Below, piece after piece: positions 5,976 to 13,375 of a stretch of 13,982 nucleotides of DNA (position 1 is the first letter of the stretch; every line of letters begins with the position of its first letter). The notes under the pieces were generated by a model. It made no database searches, was not told the DNA's origin, and saw nothing but the letters and a program-made list of their open reading frames with translations. Both the position numbers and the translations under genes were made by a program. This stretch comes from Treponema sp. GTDB taxonomy: Bacteria; Spirochaetota; Spirochaetia; Treponematales; Breznakiellaceae. Location: positions 1-13,982 of the forward strand of contig WQXE01000036.1 in the NCBI GenBank assembly GCA_009784995.1. The letters run 5' to 3'.

Positions 5976-7022
5976 TCATTGTATACCAAGCGCTTTTTCC
6001 AACTGCTCTCTTGGGTTTCCGCCTCTTGCGGTTATTGATTTTGCCGCCGCAATAAATGTAGGAAGGTCGCTTCCGGAGCGTTCGTATAAATCAGCGTAAA
6101 AATTATCCGCCGCATGGTACAATCTGAAAAGCTCTAGATAAGCGTTGTTGATTGGCAAATCGATAAAAAAGCGATAATTATCGTTGGTAAAAAGATTTTC
6201 GTATTCGGCGGCAAATCTTTCTTTCGCGTTGTTGATAATCCGATCTTTTTCCAGTAATTTTTCTTCTCTGGAAATATTACTTGTATACATTACATTTAAT
6301 TCAGCGATTAATTCCTGAATAAACGCGATGTAATTTTGACTGTTTGTATCTGAAGTAAACATGTCCTGATATTCTTTGGAATCTTCACCATATCGGTTTT
6401 TTATAAAAATCCTGGATCCTTCGCCTCCGATAAATGTCGCCAGCTCTTCATTAAATTGAACTTGTCCTTTTAAAAAAACTGTAGCGTGAACCTGTTCGTG
6501 AATGATAAGGTCGGCAAGTCTTGAAGGCGTATAATTGCGCATATATGAAAAAAGCGGGTCTTTAAACCAGCCCAGTGTGCTAAACGCGTCTACTCCTCGA
6601 ATCCAGACATCCAGGTCTTTTTTTTCCAGTTTTTCTCTTTCCTTACGGGCATCCTCTACATTAAAAAACCCCTTATAAGGCAATCTGCCTACAATGGGGT
6701 AATTCCACTCATGCCGCCGGAAAGAGTCTCTCGCGGAGGCTGAAACCACCGCGGCAAGATAATTACGATCGAGTTCAACGTAATTTGTGTAATTTTTGCT
6801 CATCGCAAGACCCAATTCTTCGCTCGCGAATCTGCGGATATCCAATACAAGCTTTACAAATTCCTCATCATCAACCTGTTCTAAAGGGATTGCCTGATTC
6901 AAGTAACCGAGCATGGTCATACCTTGCGTTAAGGTATAACAGCCGGGGAGAACTGTACAAAATAATATAATTAAAACAGTATTTAACAAAATTGGTAAAT
7001 GGTAAAACTTGATATATTTCAT
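5976..7022 (-). CDS. Lipoprotein zinc metallopeptidase, COG4324-like aminopeptidase
   Basis: 348 residues. The signal peptide has lipobox LPGC (Cys28). The next residues (YTLTQGMTMLGYLNQAIPL) fit the conserved start of the predicted aminopeptidase family COG4324 (PF10023), whose members begin 'GCY....G....L'. The metal site is HEQVH (175-179, HExxH) with the downstream NEELATF (191-197), whose Glu is the likely third ligand. Other conserved pieces are DRNYLAAVVSAS (85-96) and GRLPYKGFF (112-120). It is predicted to hydrolyse peptides in the periplasm, but family members are largely uncharacterised, so the substrate is unknown. AAGGAG lies 4 bases before the ATG. It converges with the small membrane genes and is divergent from the sugar isomerase gene. 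Confidence 0.82.
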   Translation of the reverse strand: MKYIKFYHLPILLNTVLIILFCTVLPGCYTLTQGMTMLGYLNQAIPLEQVDDEEFVKLVLDIRRFASEELGLAMSKNYTNYVELDRNYLAAVVSASARDSFRRHEWNYPIVGRLPYKGFFNVEDARKEREKLEKKDLDVWIRGVDAFSTLGWFKDPLFSYMRNYTPSRLADLIIHEQVHATVFLKGQVQFNEELATFIGGEGSRIFIKNRYGEDSKEYQDMFTSDTNSQNYIAFIQELIAELNVMYTSNISREEKLLEKDRIINNAKERFAAEYENLFTNDNYRFFIDLPINNAYLELFRLYHAADNFYADLYERSGSDLPTFIAAAKSITARGGNPREQLEKALGIQ

Positions 7023-7030
7023 AATACTCC

Positions 7031-7060
7031 TTGCATTTTGTCTATATTTATTCTATTATA
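7031..7060. promoter_or_regulatory. Overlapping divergent promoters
   Basis: Rightward: TTGCAT (7031-7036), 17 bases, TATTAT (7054-7059) in front of the isomerase gene. Leftward: TATAAT (7060-7055 on the minus strand) in front of the peptidase gene, with only a weak -35 (TATTTT, 7083-7078). The two -10 boxes occupy the same bases, so polymerase can serve only one direction at a time. Confidence 0.45.
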
Positions 7061-7100
7061 GCCCAGTATAGTTTTCTAAAATATATGTTTGGAGGGATAA

Positions 7101-8093
7101 ATGTCAAGACCAATTACGTTATTTTCCGGACAATGGGCGGATATGCCTTTTGAAAAATTTTGCGAAAAAGTAAAGTCTTTTGGTTATGAGGGAATCGAAA
7201 TTGCCTGTTGGGGTGATCACCTTGATTTAAAAAAAGCGGCTACTGACCTTAAATATGTGGAAGAACGCAAAAATATCCTTAAAAACTACAATTTAAAAGT
7301 TTGGGCTATCGGAACACATTTGATAGGTCAATGTATTGGCGATAATTGGGAGCCTCGCCTAAACGGTTTCGCTCCTGCCGCGCTTGCCGGCAAGCCGGAA
7401 GAAATCCGAAAATGGGCAATTCAGGAAATGAAATACGCCGCGGTTGCCGCGAAAAATTTGGGTGTAAAAATTGTTACAGGTTTTATGGGAAGCCCCATTT
7501 GGGCATACTGGTATTCATTCCCGCAGACAACCGAACAGATGATAAATGACGCTTACGCGCAAATCATAAAAAATTGGTCTCCTATTTTTGACGATTTCGA
7601 TAAAAACGGCATAAAATTTGCCTTGGAAGTTCATCCTACAGAAATTGCTTTCGATTATTATACCGCGGAGCGTCTTTTAAAAGAATTTAAAAGCCGCAAA
7701 ACACTTGGGTTTAATTTTGATCCGTCTCATTTAATTTGGCAGGGTGTTAATCCAAATCTTTTTATCAGAGATTTTGCTCCTAAAATTATTCATGTTCACA
7801 TGAAAGACACCGCTGTCACTCTTGACGGTAAAGCCGGAATATTAGGTTCGTTCCTTACTTTTGGTGATGTAAGGCGCGGCTGGAACTTCCGTTCGCTCGG
7901 ACACGGCGATGTTGATTTTGAAGGCATTATCCGCGAACTTAACGCGATCAATTACAAAGGACCGCTTTCTGTTGAATGGGAAGATTCCGGAATGAACAGG
8001 GAAGTTGGCGCGAAAGAGGCGTTTGAATTTGTCAAAAATATTAACTTCTCGCCTTCGGATGTCGCGTTTGATGACGCTTTAAAAACTGAATAG
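7101..8093 (+). CDS. Sugar phosphate isomerase/epimerase (xylose isomerase-like TIM barrel)
   Basis: A strong GGAGGGATAA precedes the ATG. The 330 residues form the AP-endonuclease-2/xylose-isomerase-like barrel. It opens with a beta strand (ITLFSGQWADMPFEKFCEKV) and continues GYEGIEIACWGDH (28-40), typical of IolE/IolI-type proteins. Predicted metal ligands are E176 (ALEVHPTE), D207 and H210 (NFDPSH), H233 (IHVHMKD) and E292 (LSVEWED). The barrel probably interconverts or epimerises a ketose or inositol-type sugar. Long members with this N-terminal motif often sit in myo-inositol or rare-sugar operons, but no other sugar gene lies here, so the substrate is open. The nearest co-directional gene is the ankyrin protein, 53 bases downstream, with its own ribosome site. 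Confidence 0.88.
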   Translation: MSRPITLFSGQWADMPFEKFCEKVKSFGYEGIEIACWGDHLDLKKAATDLKYVEERKNILKNYNLKVWAIGTHLIGQCIGDNWEPRLNGFAPAALAGKPEEIRKWAIQEMKYAAVAAKNLGVKIVTGFMGSPIWAYWYSFPQTTEQMINDAYAQIIKNWSPIFDDFDKNGIKFALEVHPTEIAFDYYTAERLLKEFKSRKTLGFNFDPSHLIWQGVNPNLFIRDFAPKIIHVHMKDTAVTLDGKAGILGSFLTFGDVRRGWNFRSLGHGDVDFEGIIRELNAINYKGPLSVEWEDSGMNREVGAKEAFEFVKNINFSPSDVAFDDALKTE

Positions 8094-8146
8094 TGGGCTT
8101 GTTGTAAAACTCGATTAATTTTTATTTGTTATGGGAGGGATAGCAA

Positions 8147-9082
8147 ATGAAAAAAATATTAATAATTTCTCTTGTTTTTCTTTGTAGTTTTCTGTTTGCC
8201 GATGATTACAAATGGGATTATGTTAACGCGTTAACAAGAGGCGATTATCCTGTAATCGAAAACATTATAAATCGTAATATTAATAATGTTCCCGCTTCGG
8301 AAAAAAGACTTATTTTAAATTTCGCTCTTATATATTCGCGCGGGGAAACTACATTACAGGTTTTATCTTTATTACGCAGACATAATGTTATTCCAAACGC
8401 TTTTGATTTATATACGGCGATTAACAGGGATCAACCTGATACTGTTATTCAATATATTCTTAATAACGGAGTACAGCCAAACGGCGAAATTCTTCTTTTG
8501 GCGATGGAAAAACAAAGATTAAATTTCGCGTCGCAATTTATTCAAGCCGGAGTGGATGTTAATTATCAATATCCGCTTTCAAGAGATTATTCCGACGGTA
8601 TGACCGCGCTGTTACACGCGTCAAGATATAATAACATGGAACTTGTAAGGCTTTTGGTTGATCGCGGAGCCAATATTAACGCCAGAAATAGAGAGGGAAA
8701 TACAGCGTTATCAATCGCGCAGTATAATGGAAACGCGCAAATTAGTGATTTTTTAATTGGCAGGGGAGCGAATCATACAGGTGTTACTCAAAATCCGAAC
8801 CAGCAATCGGGAGGAATTGGCGCTTTTATGGATACACAGGTTGCCGAGTTTCAACCCGGCAGCTACAGGCTTTCCAGAGGAAACAGGGATTTAACTTTTA
8901 CAGGTACCGCGAATTACGGGAGTATAGCTTTTATCAGAGACAACAGGGTTTACAGCGGCAGTTATCAATCAAATAATGGAAATTTAATTATGATTATGGA
9001 CGGACGTATGTTCACATACAAAGTTGATTCTGAAACATCATTTTCAGGTAACGGCGAAGTATGGGTTAGAACCTCTAATTAG
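8147..9082 (+). CDS. Secreted ankyrin-repeat protein with C-terminal beta domain
   Basis: The start follows GGGAGGGATAGCAA. The N-terminus MKKILIISLVFLCSFLFA is a signal peptide, probably cleaved before DDYKW (residue 19). Residues about 25-135 are degenerate ankyrin-like helices (TRGDYPVIENIINRNIN, NRDQPDTVIQYILNNGVQPN). Clear repeats are at 136-175 (DGMTALLHASRYNNMELVRL) and 176-209 (GANINARNREGNTALSIAQY). A Gln/Gly-rich linker (213-226) leads to a beta-rich C-terminal domain (235-311, PGSYRLSRGNRDLTFTG ... MFTYKVDSETSFSGNGEVWV), which may bind a ligand or partner. It is predicted to be periplasmic. No enzymatic motif is visible. Exported ankyrin proteins of this design are common in treponemes, where their partners are mostly unknown. 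Confidence 0.85.
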   Translation: MKKILIISLVFLCSFLFADDYKWDYVNALTRGDYPVIENIINRNINNVPASEKRLILNFALIYSRGETTLQVLSLLRRHNVIPNAFDLYTAINRDQPDTVIQYILNNGVQPNGEILLLAMEKQRLNFASQFIQAGVDVNYQYPLSRDYSDGMTALLHASRYNNMELVRLLVDRGANINARNREGNTALSIAQYNGNAQISDFLIGRGANHTGVTQNPNQQSGGIGAFMDTQVAEFQPGSYRLSRGNRDLTFTGTANYGSIAFIRDNRVYSGSYQSNNGNLIMIMDGRMFTYKVDSETSFSGNGEVWVRTSN

Positions 9083-9098
9083 CGTCTGTTCATAAAGT

Positions 9099-9113
9099 CG
9101 GTTATTTTAACCG
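9099..9113. terminator. Small hairpin between convergent genes
   Basis: CGGTTA-TTT-TAACCG forms a perfect 6-bp stem with a 3-base loop and overlaps the flgN-like stop codon. It is the only stem between the converging ankyrin and flgN-like genes. Neither side has a proper T-run, so terminator function is weakly supported. Confidence 0.3.
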
Positions 9114-9637
9114 TTAATATCAATTAACGATGCTTTGTTTGAATTACCGTAAGCGCTTCGCTGACTTGACGCGTAAGGATTGTTACGCAGGGCTGTAATT
9201 TCCGATCTAAGTTCCAACATACGTTTGGATAACAATTCCTTGTTTTTGGTTGATCGTATAACGGCTTCGCTTTTTAAATTTTCCAATGACGCTTTAAGAC
9301 TTGGTACTTCTTCCTGACCTTGTTCTGTTACTCTTATTGGATTTTTTTCGGAGATAACTGAATAATACATTTCTTCCAAAGGATCGATTACTTTTTGGAT
9401 GGAGAAAATATCCGCTACAATTTTTTCTTCAATTTCAACGTAAGAAAGAAGATCTTCCGCGCTTCCGGATTCTATTACATTCTGCTGTTTGTCCAGTAAA
9501 TCCAGATAATTACGGAAACGATCTCTTTGCTGTGAAAGCAATGTTTTAAAACGTTTTAATACAGCGACTCTTTGAGCGAGCTCCGCCGAATCAATATCGG
9601 TTGTTGTTAATTCTTCTATATTAGCCATAGTTGACAT
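9107..9637 (-). CDS. flgN: FlgN-like flagellar chaperone
   Basis: An ATG at 9649 exists, but GGGAGG lies immediately after it and 4 bases before the ATG at 9637, so 9637 is chosen (176 aa, MSTMANIEELT...). The protein is almost entirely helical and charged: a long helix at about 20-70 (ELAQRVAVLKRFKTLLSQQRD), a second at about 70-95 around a Leu/Glu-rich segment, a third at about 115-152, and a flexible tail with NPYASSQRSAYGNSN. This is the size and build of FlgN, the export chaperone for the hook-filament junction proteins FlgK/FlgL. Its place 25 bases after fliS supports this. FlgN proteins diverge greatly, so the call rests on architecture and context. Probably transcribed with fliS from the sigma-28 site at 10123. 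Confidence 0.65.
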   Translation of the reverse strand: MSTMANIEELTTTDIDSAELAQRVAVLKRFKTLLSQQRDRFRNYLDLLDKQQNVIESGSAEDLLSYVEIEEKIVADIFSIQKVIDPLEEMYYSVISEKNPIRVTEQGQEEVPSLKASLENLKSEAVIRSTKNKELLSKRMLELRSEITALRNNPYASSQRSAYGNSNKASLIDING

Positions 9638-9662
9638 TTTTCCTCCCATTTTTACGAACTAT

Positions 9663-10106
9663 TTAACCTGCGATATTTAAACCTACAGCTTCACTTGGCT
9701 GGTCTACTTTACTTTGGCTGGCGACTGTGTTCCATGTATTTTTAAGATCGGCAAGCATATCCCGGACAACTACTATTCTTGGTATACTCTGACTTATATT
9801 CGCTTCTACAAGTTCTCTGTTAAACCAAGTATACAAGGAGAACAGGTTTTTGGATATTTCGCCGCCCTGTTCAAAATTAAGAGAAACCATCAATTCTGTA
9901 ATGATTTCTTCGGTTTTCATGATCGCTTTACTTATTTGCTCGATTCTGCCGGGGTCTTTTTTGTCGGTTTTATTCAATTCAAGAAGCTCAAGAGCTTTTG
10001 TCAGTTGTTTTACAGCCTCATCATAAAGCATGACAATAAGCTGCCCCTGTCCCGCAGTCCTGATTTTTGTTTCTTTATATGTGGAAGACGCGTTTTTATA
10101 TGACAT
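9663..10106 (-). CDS. fliS: Flagellin export chaperone FliS
   Basis: 147 residues from ATG at 10106, which has GAGGGG 4 bases upstream; a TTG at 10118 would place the ribosome site inside the gene. The N-terminus NASSTYKETKIRTAGQGQLI followed by VMLYDEAVKQLTKALE is the FliS signature (Y...Q/K...T..P/G.L...LYD.A). Downstream are the helical EQISKAIMKTEEIITELMVSLNFE, and then LFSLYTWFNRELVEANI with VVRDMLADLKNTW. FliS binds the C-terminal disorder of flagellin in the cytoplasm, prevents premature polymerisation and hands it to the export gate. In spirochaetes this serves the periplasmic filaments' FlaB core. It lies 51 bases after rsmG, and that gap carries a sigma-28 promoter. Confidence 0.93.
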   Translation of the reverse strand: MSYKNASSTYKETKIRTAGQGQLIVMLYDEAVKQLTKALELLELNKTDKKDPGRIEQISKAIMKTEEIITELMVSLNFEQGGEISKNLFSLYTWFNRELVEANISQSIPRIVVVRDMLADLKNTWNTVASQSKVDQPSEAVGLNIAG

Positions 10107-10122
10107 AGATCCCCTCAACTAA

Positions 10123-10149
10123 ATATCGGCATATAAAAAATTTACTTTA
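10123..10149 (-). promoter_or_regulatory. Sigma-28 (FliA-type) promoter upstream of fliS
   Basis: On the minus strand TAAAGTAA (10149-10142) is followed by exactly 11 bases and GCCGATAT (10130-10123). The flagellar consensus is TAAAGTTT-N11-GCCGATAA, so 6/8 and 7/8 positions match at the correct spacing. It sits directly before fliS, a typical late flagellar gene. The predicted start, about 7 bases downstream, falls at or just before the GAGGGG of fliS, giving a very short leader. Confidence 0.75.
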
Positions 10150-10157
10150 ATATATTT

Positions 10158-10850
10158 TTAATTTTTCCTTATTATTAGTAAATTTCTTTCTTCGTCCAGA
10201 AACGGCACAGAGTAGGGAACCGCCTGCCATTTTACGTTTATTCCGGTCATTTCCGCTTCGATTTTTTCTTTTTTACCTTTGTACGCGGCAATTAAACCGT
10301 CTGGTTTGCATATTTTAAAAAGGGTTTTTAACAACTTTGGTTCGATTGGTTTAAAAGCTCGAAAAGTGACAAGGTCAAATTGATTTGGTTCAACTTTTTC
10401 TATTTCTTTTTCTTCGATATTGATATTTGATAAATTTAACACTGCTTTTGTATTTAATAAAAAACCGGCTCTGCGTCCCATACGCTCGATGAGGGTAAAA
10501 TCGCAGTTTGGCAGAGCAATCGCTAATGGAATACCCGGCAACCCCGCACCCGACCCCGCATCAGCGACTTTGATAGGAGGAACCTCTCGCAAATTTCGAA
10601 CCGAAGGTTCGGCAAAGGCGCAAAGATCGCCAAGTGAAGATTGAAGTAGATTTGAAATTATTCCTAGCGGTGCTAGGGAGTCCAGGATGTGTTTAATAAT
10701 TAGTTCATTTGTATCGGTTACTCCAACTAAACCATAAACGGGGTTAAATGTCTCAATTTCTTTTATGTAAAGTTCTAAGCGATTTCGAATTTCTTCATCG
10801 CTTTGTTGTAAAATTTCTAAACCTTGAATTAATAATGTGTTTAAATTCAT
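10158..10850 (-). CDS. rsmG: 16S rRNA (guanine-527-N7) methyltransferase RsmG
   Basis: 230 residues, the usual length (about 210-240). It transfers a methyl group from S-adenosylmethionine to N7 of G527 in 16S rRNA, in the cytoplasm. The SAM-binding motif I is VADAGSGAGLPGIPLAI (95-111), followed by the acidic motif II in FTLIERMGRRAGFL (118-131). FRAF (163-166) and AAYKG (188-192) match the conserved RARA/FKG regions. N-terminal helices contain NPVYGLVGVTD (36-46, compare family 'NLT'). The ATG has AAGG directly adjacent, and a triplicated GGAG repeat starts 13 bases further upstream, so initiation may be modest. It lies in the minus-strand run between the symporter and fliS. Loss of RsmG is known to give low-level streptomycin resistance in other bacteria. 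Confidence 0.93.
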   Translation of the reverse strand: MNLNTLLIQGLEILQQSDEEIRNRLELYIKEIETFNPVYGLVGVTDTNELIIKHILDSLAPLGIISNLLQSSLGDLCAFAEPSVRNLREVPPIKVADAGSGAGLPGIPLAIALPNCDFTLIERMGRRAGFLLNTKAVLNLSNINIEEKEIEKVEPNQFDLVTFRAFKPIEPKLLKTLFKICKPDGLIAAYKGKKEKIEAEMTGINVKWQAVPYSVPFLDEERNLLIIRKN

Positions 10851-10863
10851 CCTTAATATTTAA

Positions 10864-10887
10864 CTCCGTGTCTCCGTGCCTCCGTGT
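10864..10887. repeat. Three tandem 8-mers, CTCCGTG(T/C)
   Basis: Copies at 10864-10871, 10872-10879 and 10880-10887 differ at one base. On the minus strand they read CACGGAG(G/A) x3, just upstream of rsmG. Similar CACGGAG-type intergenic tracts are, from memory, scattered through many bacterial genomes as a low-complexity repeat family. The G+C content stands out from the AT-rich surroundings. Confidence 0.65.
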
Positions 10888-10905
10888 GAAATAATCTGGA
10901 AGTAT

Positions 10906-12138
10906 CTATATAAAGTGCACAAGGTTTTTTTCTTTTATATAACCGTTTGTATGCGCCAATACATAAGTGCCGAACGCGTTCAACATAACATCAATAAAAG
11001 TGCCTACGGCAATCAGATAAAAAGCAATCGGCTTCATGATAAGATACGCCGCTTTGTATTCGCCTCCGCCGTAGATTAGGCAAAGCGCGGCTAACGCGAT
11101 ATACGCTCCATCACCGGGATGACGCGCCAACGCGAAAGAAATCGCGAAGGCGTATAAACCGATTGTCAGTAAATCGACAGAACCTATTCTTAAATAGGAA
11201 TACGACTTTATTATAACGATGAATGCCGCCGCCGCGACCATCGCGCTTCCGCATCTGCAAAAAGTCGCGAATAACGATAATGACAACGCGCTGGAACGGC
11301 GCTGAACGCCGAAATTTTCTTTTGAATGACGCTGAAGAACCGGAATGGAAAAGTTTACATCACCGGAGAAAAAGGCGGCAATCGCGGGACCTAAAAAACC
11401 GTATAAAACCCGCCAGGGGTTTGTTTTTGGTTTTAAAAAATATAAAAAAAGCGGAAAGATTCCAAAACATAAAACGACGCTGAATAATCCAAGCATAACG
11501 ATTAGGTCTTTATACACTTGCGCCTGTAATAACGAGTTAAAACGAACCGCCCAAAAAGCCGCGAGAACTATCAATATAAATCCAAGTATTTCAGAAAAGA
11601 ATGACGCGACATGATAAAAGATTCTGGAAAGTGAATCTATAAGGGAAATAACAGGTTTGGAATAATTGCGATCGTAATTTAAACCAATGCCAAGAAAGAA
11701 CGCGAATACACAAAATGGAAACAGGAATATACCGTCTTTGGCAAGTACACTGAACATATTTGAGGGGAATAAATCCATTATATTTTCGGCAATACTTAAA
11801 CTTAATATTTCCGTCTGTACGTCAGTTTCTATAGGTATTCTTTCCGGCGAAAAAATTATTGTTACCATTATACCCGCGAAAATTACAAAAGCGGAAACCG
11901 AAACAATTAAAATAATATTTTTTAAAACCATCGGCCAAAATTGTTCGTCCATACGAAGTTCATAAACCGCGATTGTAAGAGCGAATACCAAAACGGGCGC
12001 TACCGCGTATCGTCCTATTCCCAACGCGAGTCTTTCCAGCCATATAAGCGCCGAAAAAACACTTTCACTGTCAGGAAGCAGGAAACCTATAGTCATTCCC
12101 AAAACGGAACCAATTAATAATTTTATCCAAACTTTCAT
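10906..12138 (-). CDS. Divergent dicarboxylate/amino acid:cation symporter (SDF/DAACS family)
   Basis: 410 residues with about eight hydrophobic segments plus two re-entrant regions, the length and profile of GltP/DctA transporters, which couple uptake to Na+ or H+. Landmarks in order are VWIKLLIGSVLGMTIGFLLP (3-22), the ALGIGRYAVAPVLVFAL segment (38-54, equivalent to 'F..lik.iv.PLVF'), NIMDLFPSNMFSVLAKD (119-135, compare 'iiP.N....a'), and KENFGVQRRSSALSLSLFAT (273-292, compare 'ekNlGv....as.vlPlgAT'). The signatures are altered: the serine-rich HP1 motif is FSGDVNFSIP (257-266), NMDGT is CRCGSAM (294-300), and the final helix reads FIDVMLNAFG where the carboxylate-binding Arg should be. The substrate is therefore unlikely to be ordinary glutamate or aspartate. 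GGGAG lies before the ATG. It is 57 bases downstream of the peptidase gene, possibly supplying uptake to match peptide breakdown. Confidence 0.85.
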   Translation of the reverse strand: MKVWIKLLIGSVLGMTIGFLLPDSESVFSALIWLERLALGIGRYAVAPVLVFALTIAVYELRMDEQFWPMVLKNIILIVSVSAFVIFAGIMVTIIFSPERIPIETDVQTEILSLSIAENIMDLFPSNMFSVLAKDGIFLFPFCVFAFFLGIGLNYDRNYSKPVISLIDSLSRIFYHVASFFSEILGFILIVLAAFWAVRFNSLLQAQVYKDLIVMLGLFSVVLCFGIFPLFLYFLKPKTNPWRVLYGFLGPAIAAFFSGDVNFSIPVLQRHSKENFGVQRRSSALSLSLFATFCRCGSAMVAAAAFIVIIKSYSYLRIGSVDLLTIGLYAFAISFALARHPGDGAYIALAALCLIYGGGEYKAAYLIMKPIAFYLIAVGTFIDVMLNAFGTYVLAHTNGYIKEKNLVHFI

Positions 12139-12195
12139 GGAGATTCTCCCAAACTCAATCTGTTTATTAAGGATAACGTATTTAAAAATTTTAGC

Positions 12196-13368
12196 CTAGA
12201 GGTGAATAATACGGGCATTTGTAAGAATTTCTGATGAAGTGTCGGTTATTAAGATATCATTTTCCAGGCGGCAGCCGCCAAGCAAAGGGTCGTAAAGACC
12301 GGGTTCTATGGTAAAAATCATTCCGGGTTCCAAAACCCACTCGTTTTCATTTGAATTTCTTATTACAGGGTATTCATGTTCCTGAAGCCCGATGCCGTGC
12401 CCGAGCCCGTGCGGCATTTTCTTTTTTGATTTTGAAAAAAATGAATCTACAGCGGCGGCAATGTCCTTTGCCTGTGTTCCGTTAAGTGCCATAGAAACCG
12501 CGAGTTTCGCGGCTTTTTCTACCATGTTAACAAGCTTTTCCTGTTTTGGATCCAAATCACGGGCGAAGGTTAGAGTTACATCGGTGCAGTATCCGCCTAA
12601 TTTTACTCCAAAATCCAGAATCGAAAGACCCTGTCCGCCGAATGGAGCGTGTGTCCAGGTTGGGAAGGCGTGAATTGCGTAACTTCTGTCCGCTCCTGCG
12701 GCGAGAATGTCAAAACTTGTACCTTCGCAGCCCTGTCTTCTGGCTTCCGTTTCGATAAATAACGCCGCGTCAGCCTCGGTTTTAATTTTTCCCGATTTTA
12801 CATTTTCTTCTATAGAATTGATTAGTTCATTTGTAATATTCGCGGCTTTTTTTATAATCGCAATTTCTTCCGCGTCTTTAATGGAACGTAATCTTCTCAT
12901 TTCCGATGCCGCGCCGTTTTCACGGCAGAGAATGTCAAAATCTGTTAACTCTCCCACAAAGTCAAGGAATGAAGGATAGGAAGTAACCGAAGGTATTTCA
13001 ATTTTTGAACCAACAGGTATTCCAAATTTTTTCGCGACCGCGGCGATAGCTTTACTTGGCTTTCGATTAAAATCATTATAAGAAGAAATAATCGCTCCGG
13101 ATTGCGCTGCGTAAATTTTAGCGAGGTTGATGTCCCAGGCGACAAGAATCGCTTTTCCGTTATTGTCAGCTTTTTCATCAGCAGATTTTTTATCAATTTT
13201 ATCAATGGAAAGGAAAAGTAAAGCATCACCCGGATGCCCTGTAAGCCAGCGGATATTTTGATCCCGTCTTGTCTCGGTATCTTCAAGCATTAAAAGGTTT
13301 ATACCTTCTTCTGCCATCCAATTGTAGATTTTTTTCTGCCGCTGCGCAAAGCTGTTTTCCTTTTCCAT
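12196..13368 (-). CDS. M24 Xaa-Pro aminopeptidase/dipeptidase
   Basis: 390 residues. The N-terminal creatinase-like domain (about 8-150) contains a low-complexity charged insert (KIDKKSADEKADNNGK, 57-72). The catalytic pita-bread domain (about 160-390) has all five di-metal ligands: D252 and D263 (ILDFGVKLGGYCTDVT), H324 (HGLGHGIGLQEHE), E355 (MIFTIEPGLY) and E369 (CRLENDIL), with H331 as a probable catalytic His. It removes N-terminal residues preceding proline, or cleaves Xaa-Pro dipeptides, in the cytoplasm. The ATG is 7 bases after the hpf stop, with AGG of the stop region as a weak ribosome site, so translation is probably coupled. Aminopeptidase P versus prolidase cannot be settled from motifs alone. 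Confidence 0.92.
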   Translation of the reverse strand: MEKENSFAQRQKKIYNWMAEEGINLLMLEDTETRRDQNIRWLTGHPGDALLFLSIDKIDKKSADEKADNNGKAILVAWDINLAKIYAAQSGAIISSYNDFNRKPSKAIAAVAKKFGIPVGSKIEIPSVTSYPSFLDFVGELTDFDILCRENGAASEMRRLRSIKDAEEIAIIKKAANITNELINSIEENVKSGKIKTEADAALFIETEARRQGCEGTSFDILAAGADRSYAIHAFPTWTHAPFGGQGLSILDFGVKLGGYCTDVTLTFARDLDPKQEKLVNMVEKAAKLAVSMALNGTQAKDIAAAVDSFFSKSKKKMPHGLGHGIGLQEHEYPVIRNSNENEWVLEPGMIFTIEPGLYDPLLGGCRLENDILITDTSSEILTNARIIHL

Positions 13369-13375
13369 TTTTAGC

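Noticed and set aside
9637..9649. ATG at 9649 as the start of the flgN-like gene
   Set aside because: GGGAGG lies between it and the ATG at 9637, so the ribosome site would be inside the gene.
10106..10118. TTG at 10118 as the fliS start
   Set aside because: It would place GAGGGG inside the coding region; ATG 10106 has ideal spacing and gives the family N-terminus.
11223..11965. Plus-strand frames of 86-92 aa opposite the symporter
   Set aside because: Basic, repetitive antisense translations of a membrane protein gene.
12945..13286. 113-aa minus-strand frame overlapping the M24 peptidase
   Set aside because: Offset frame of a gene with all five metal ligands in the other frame.
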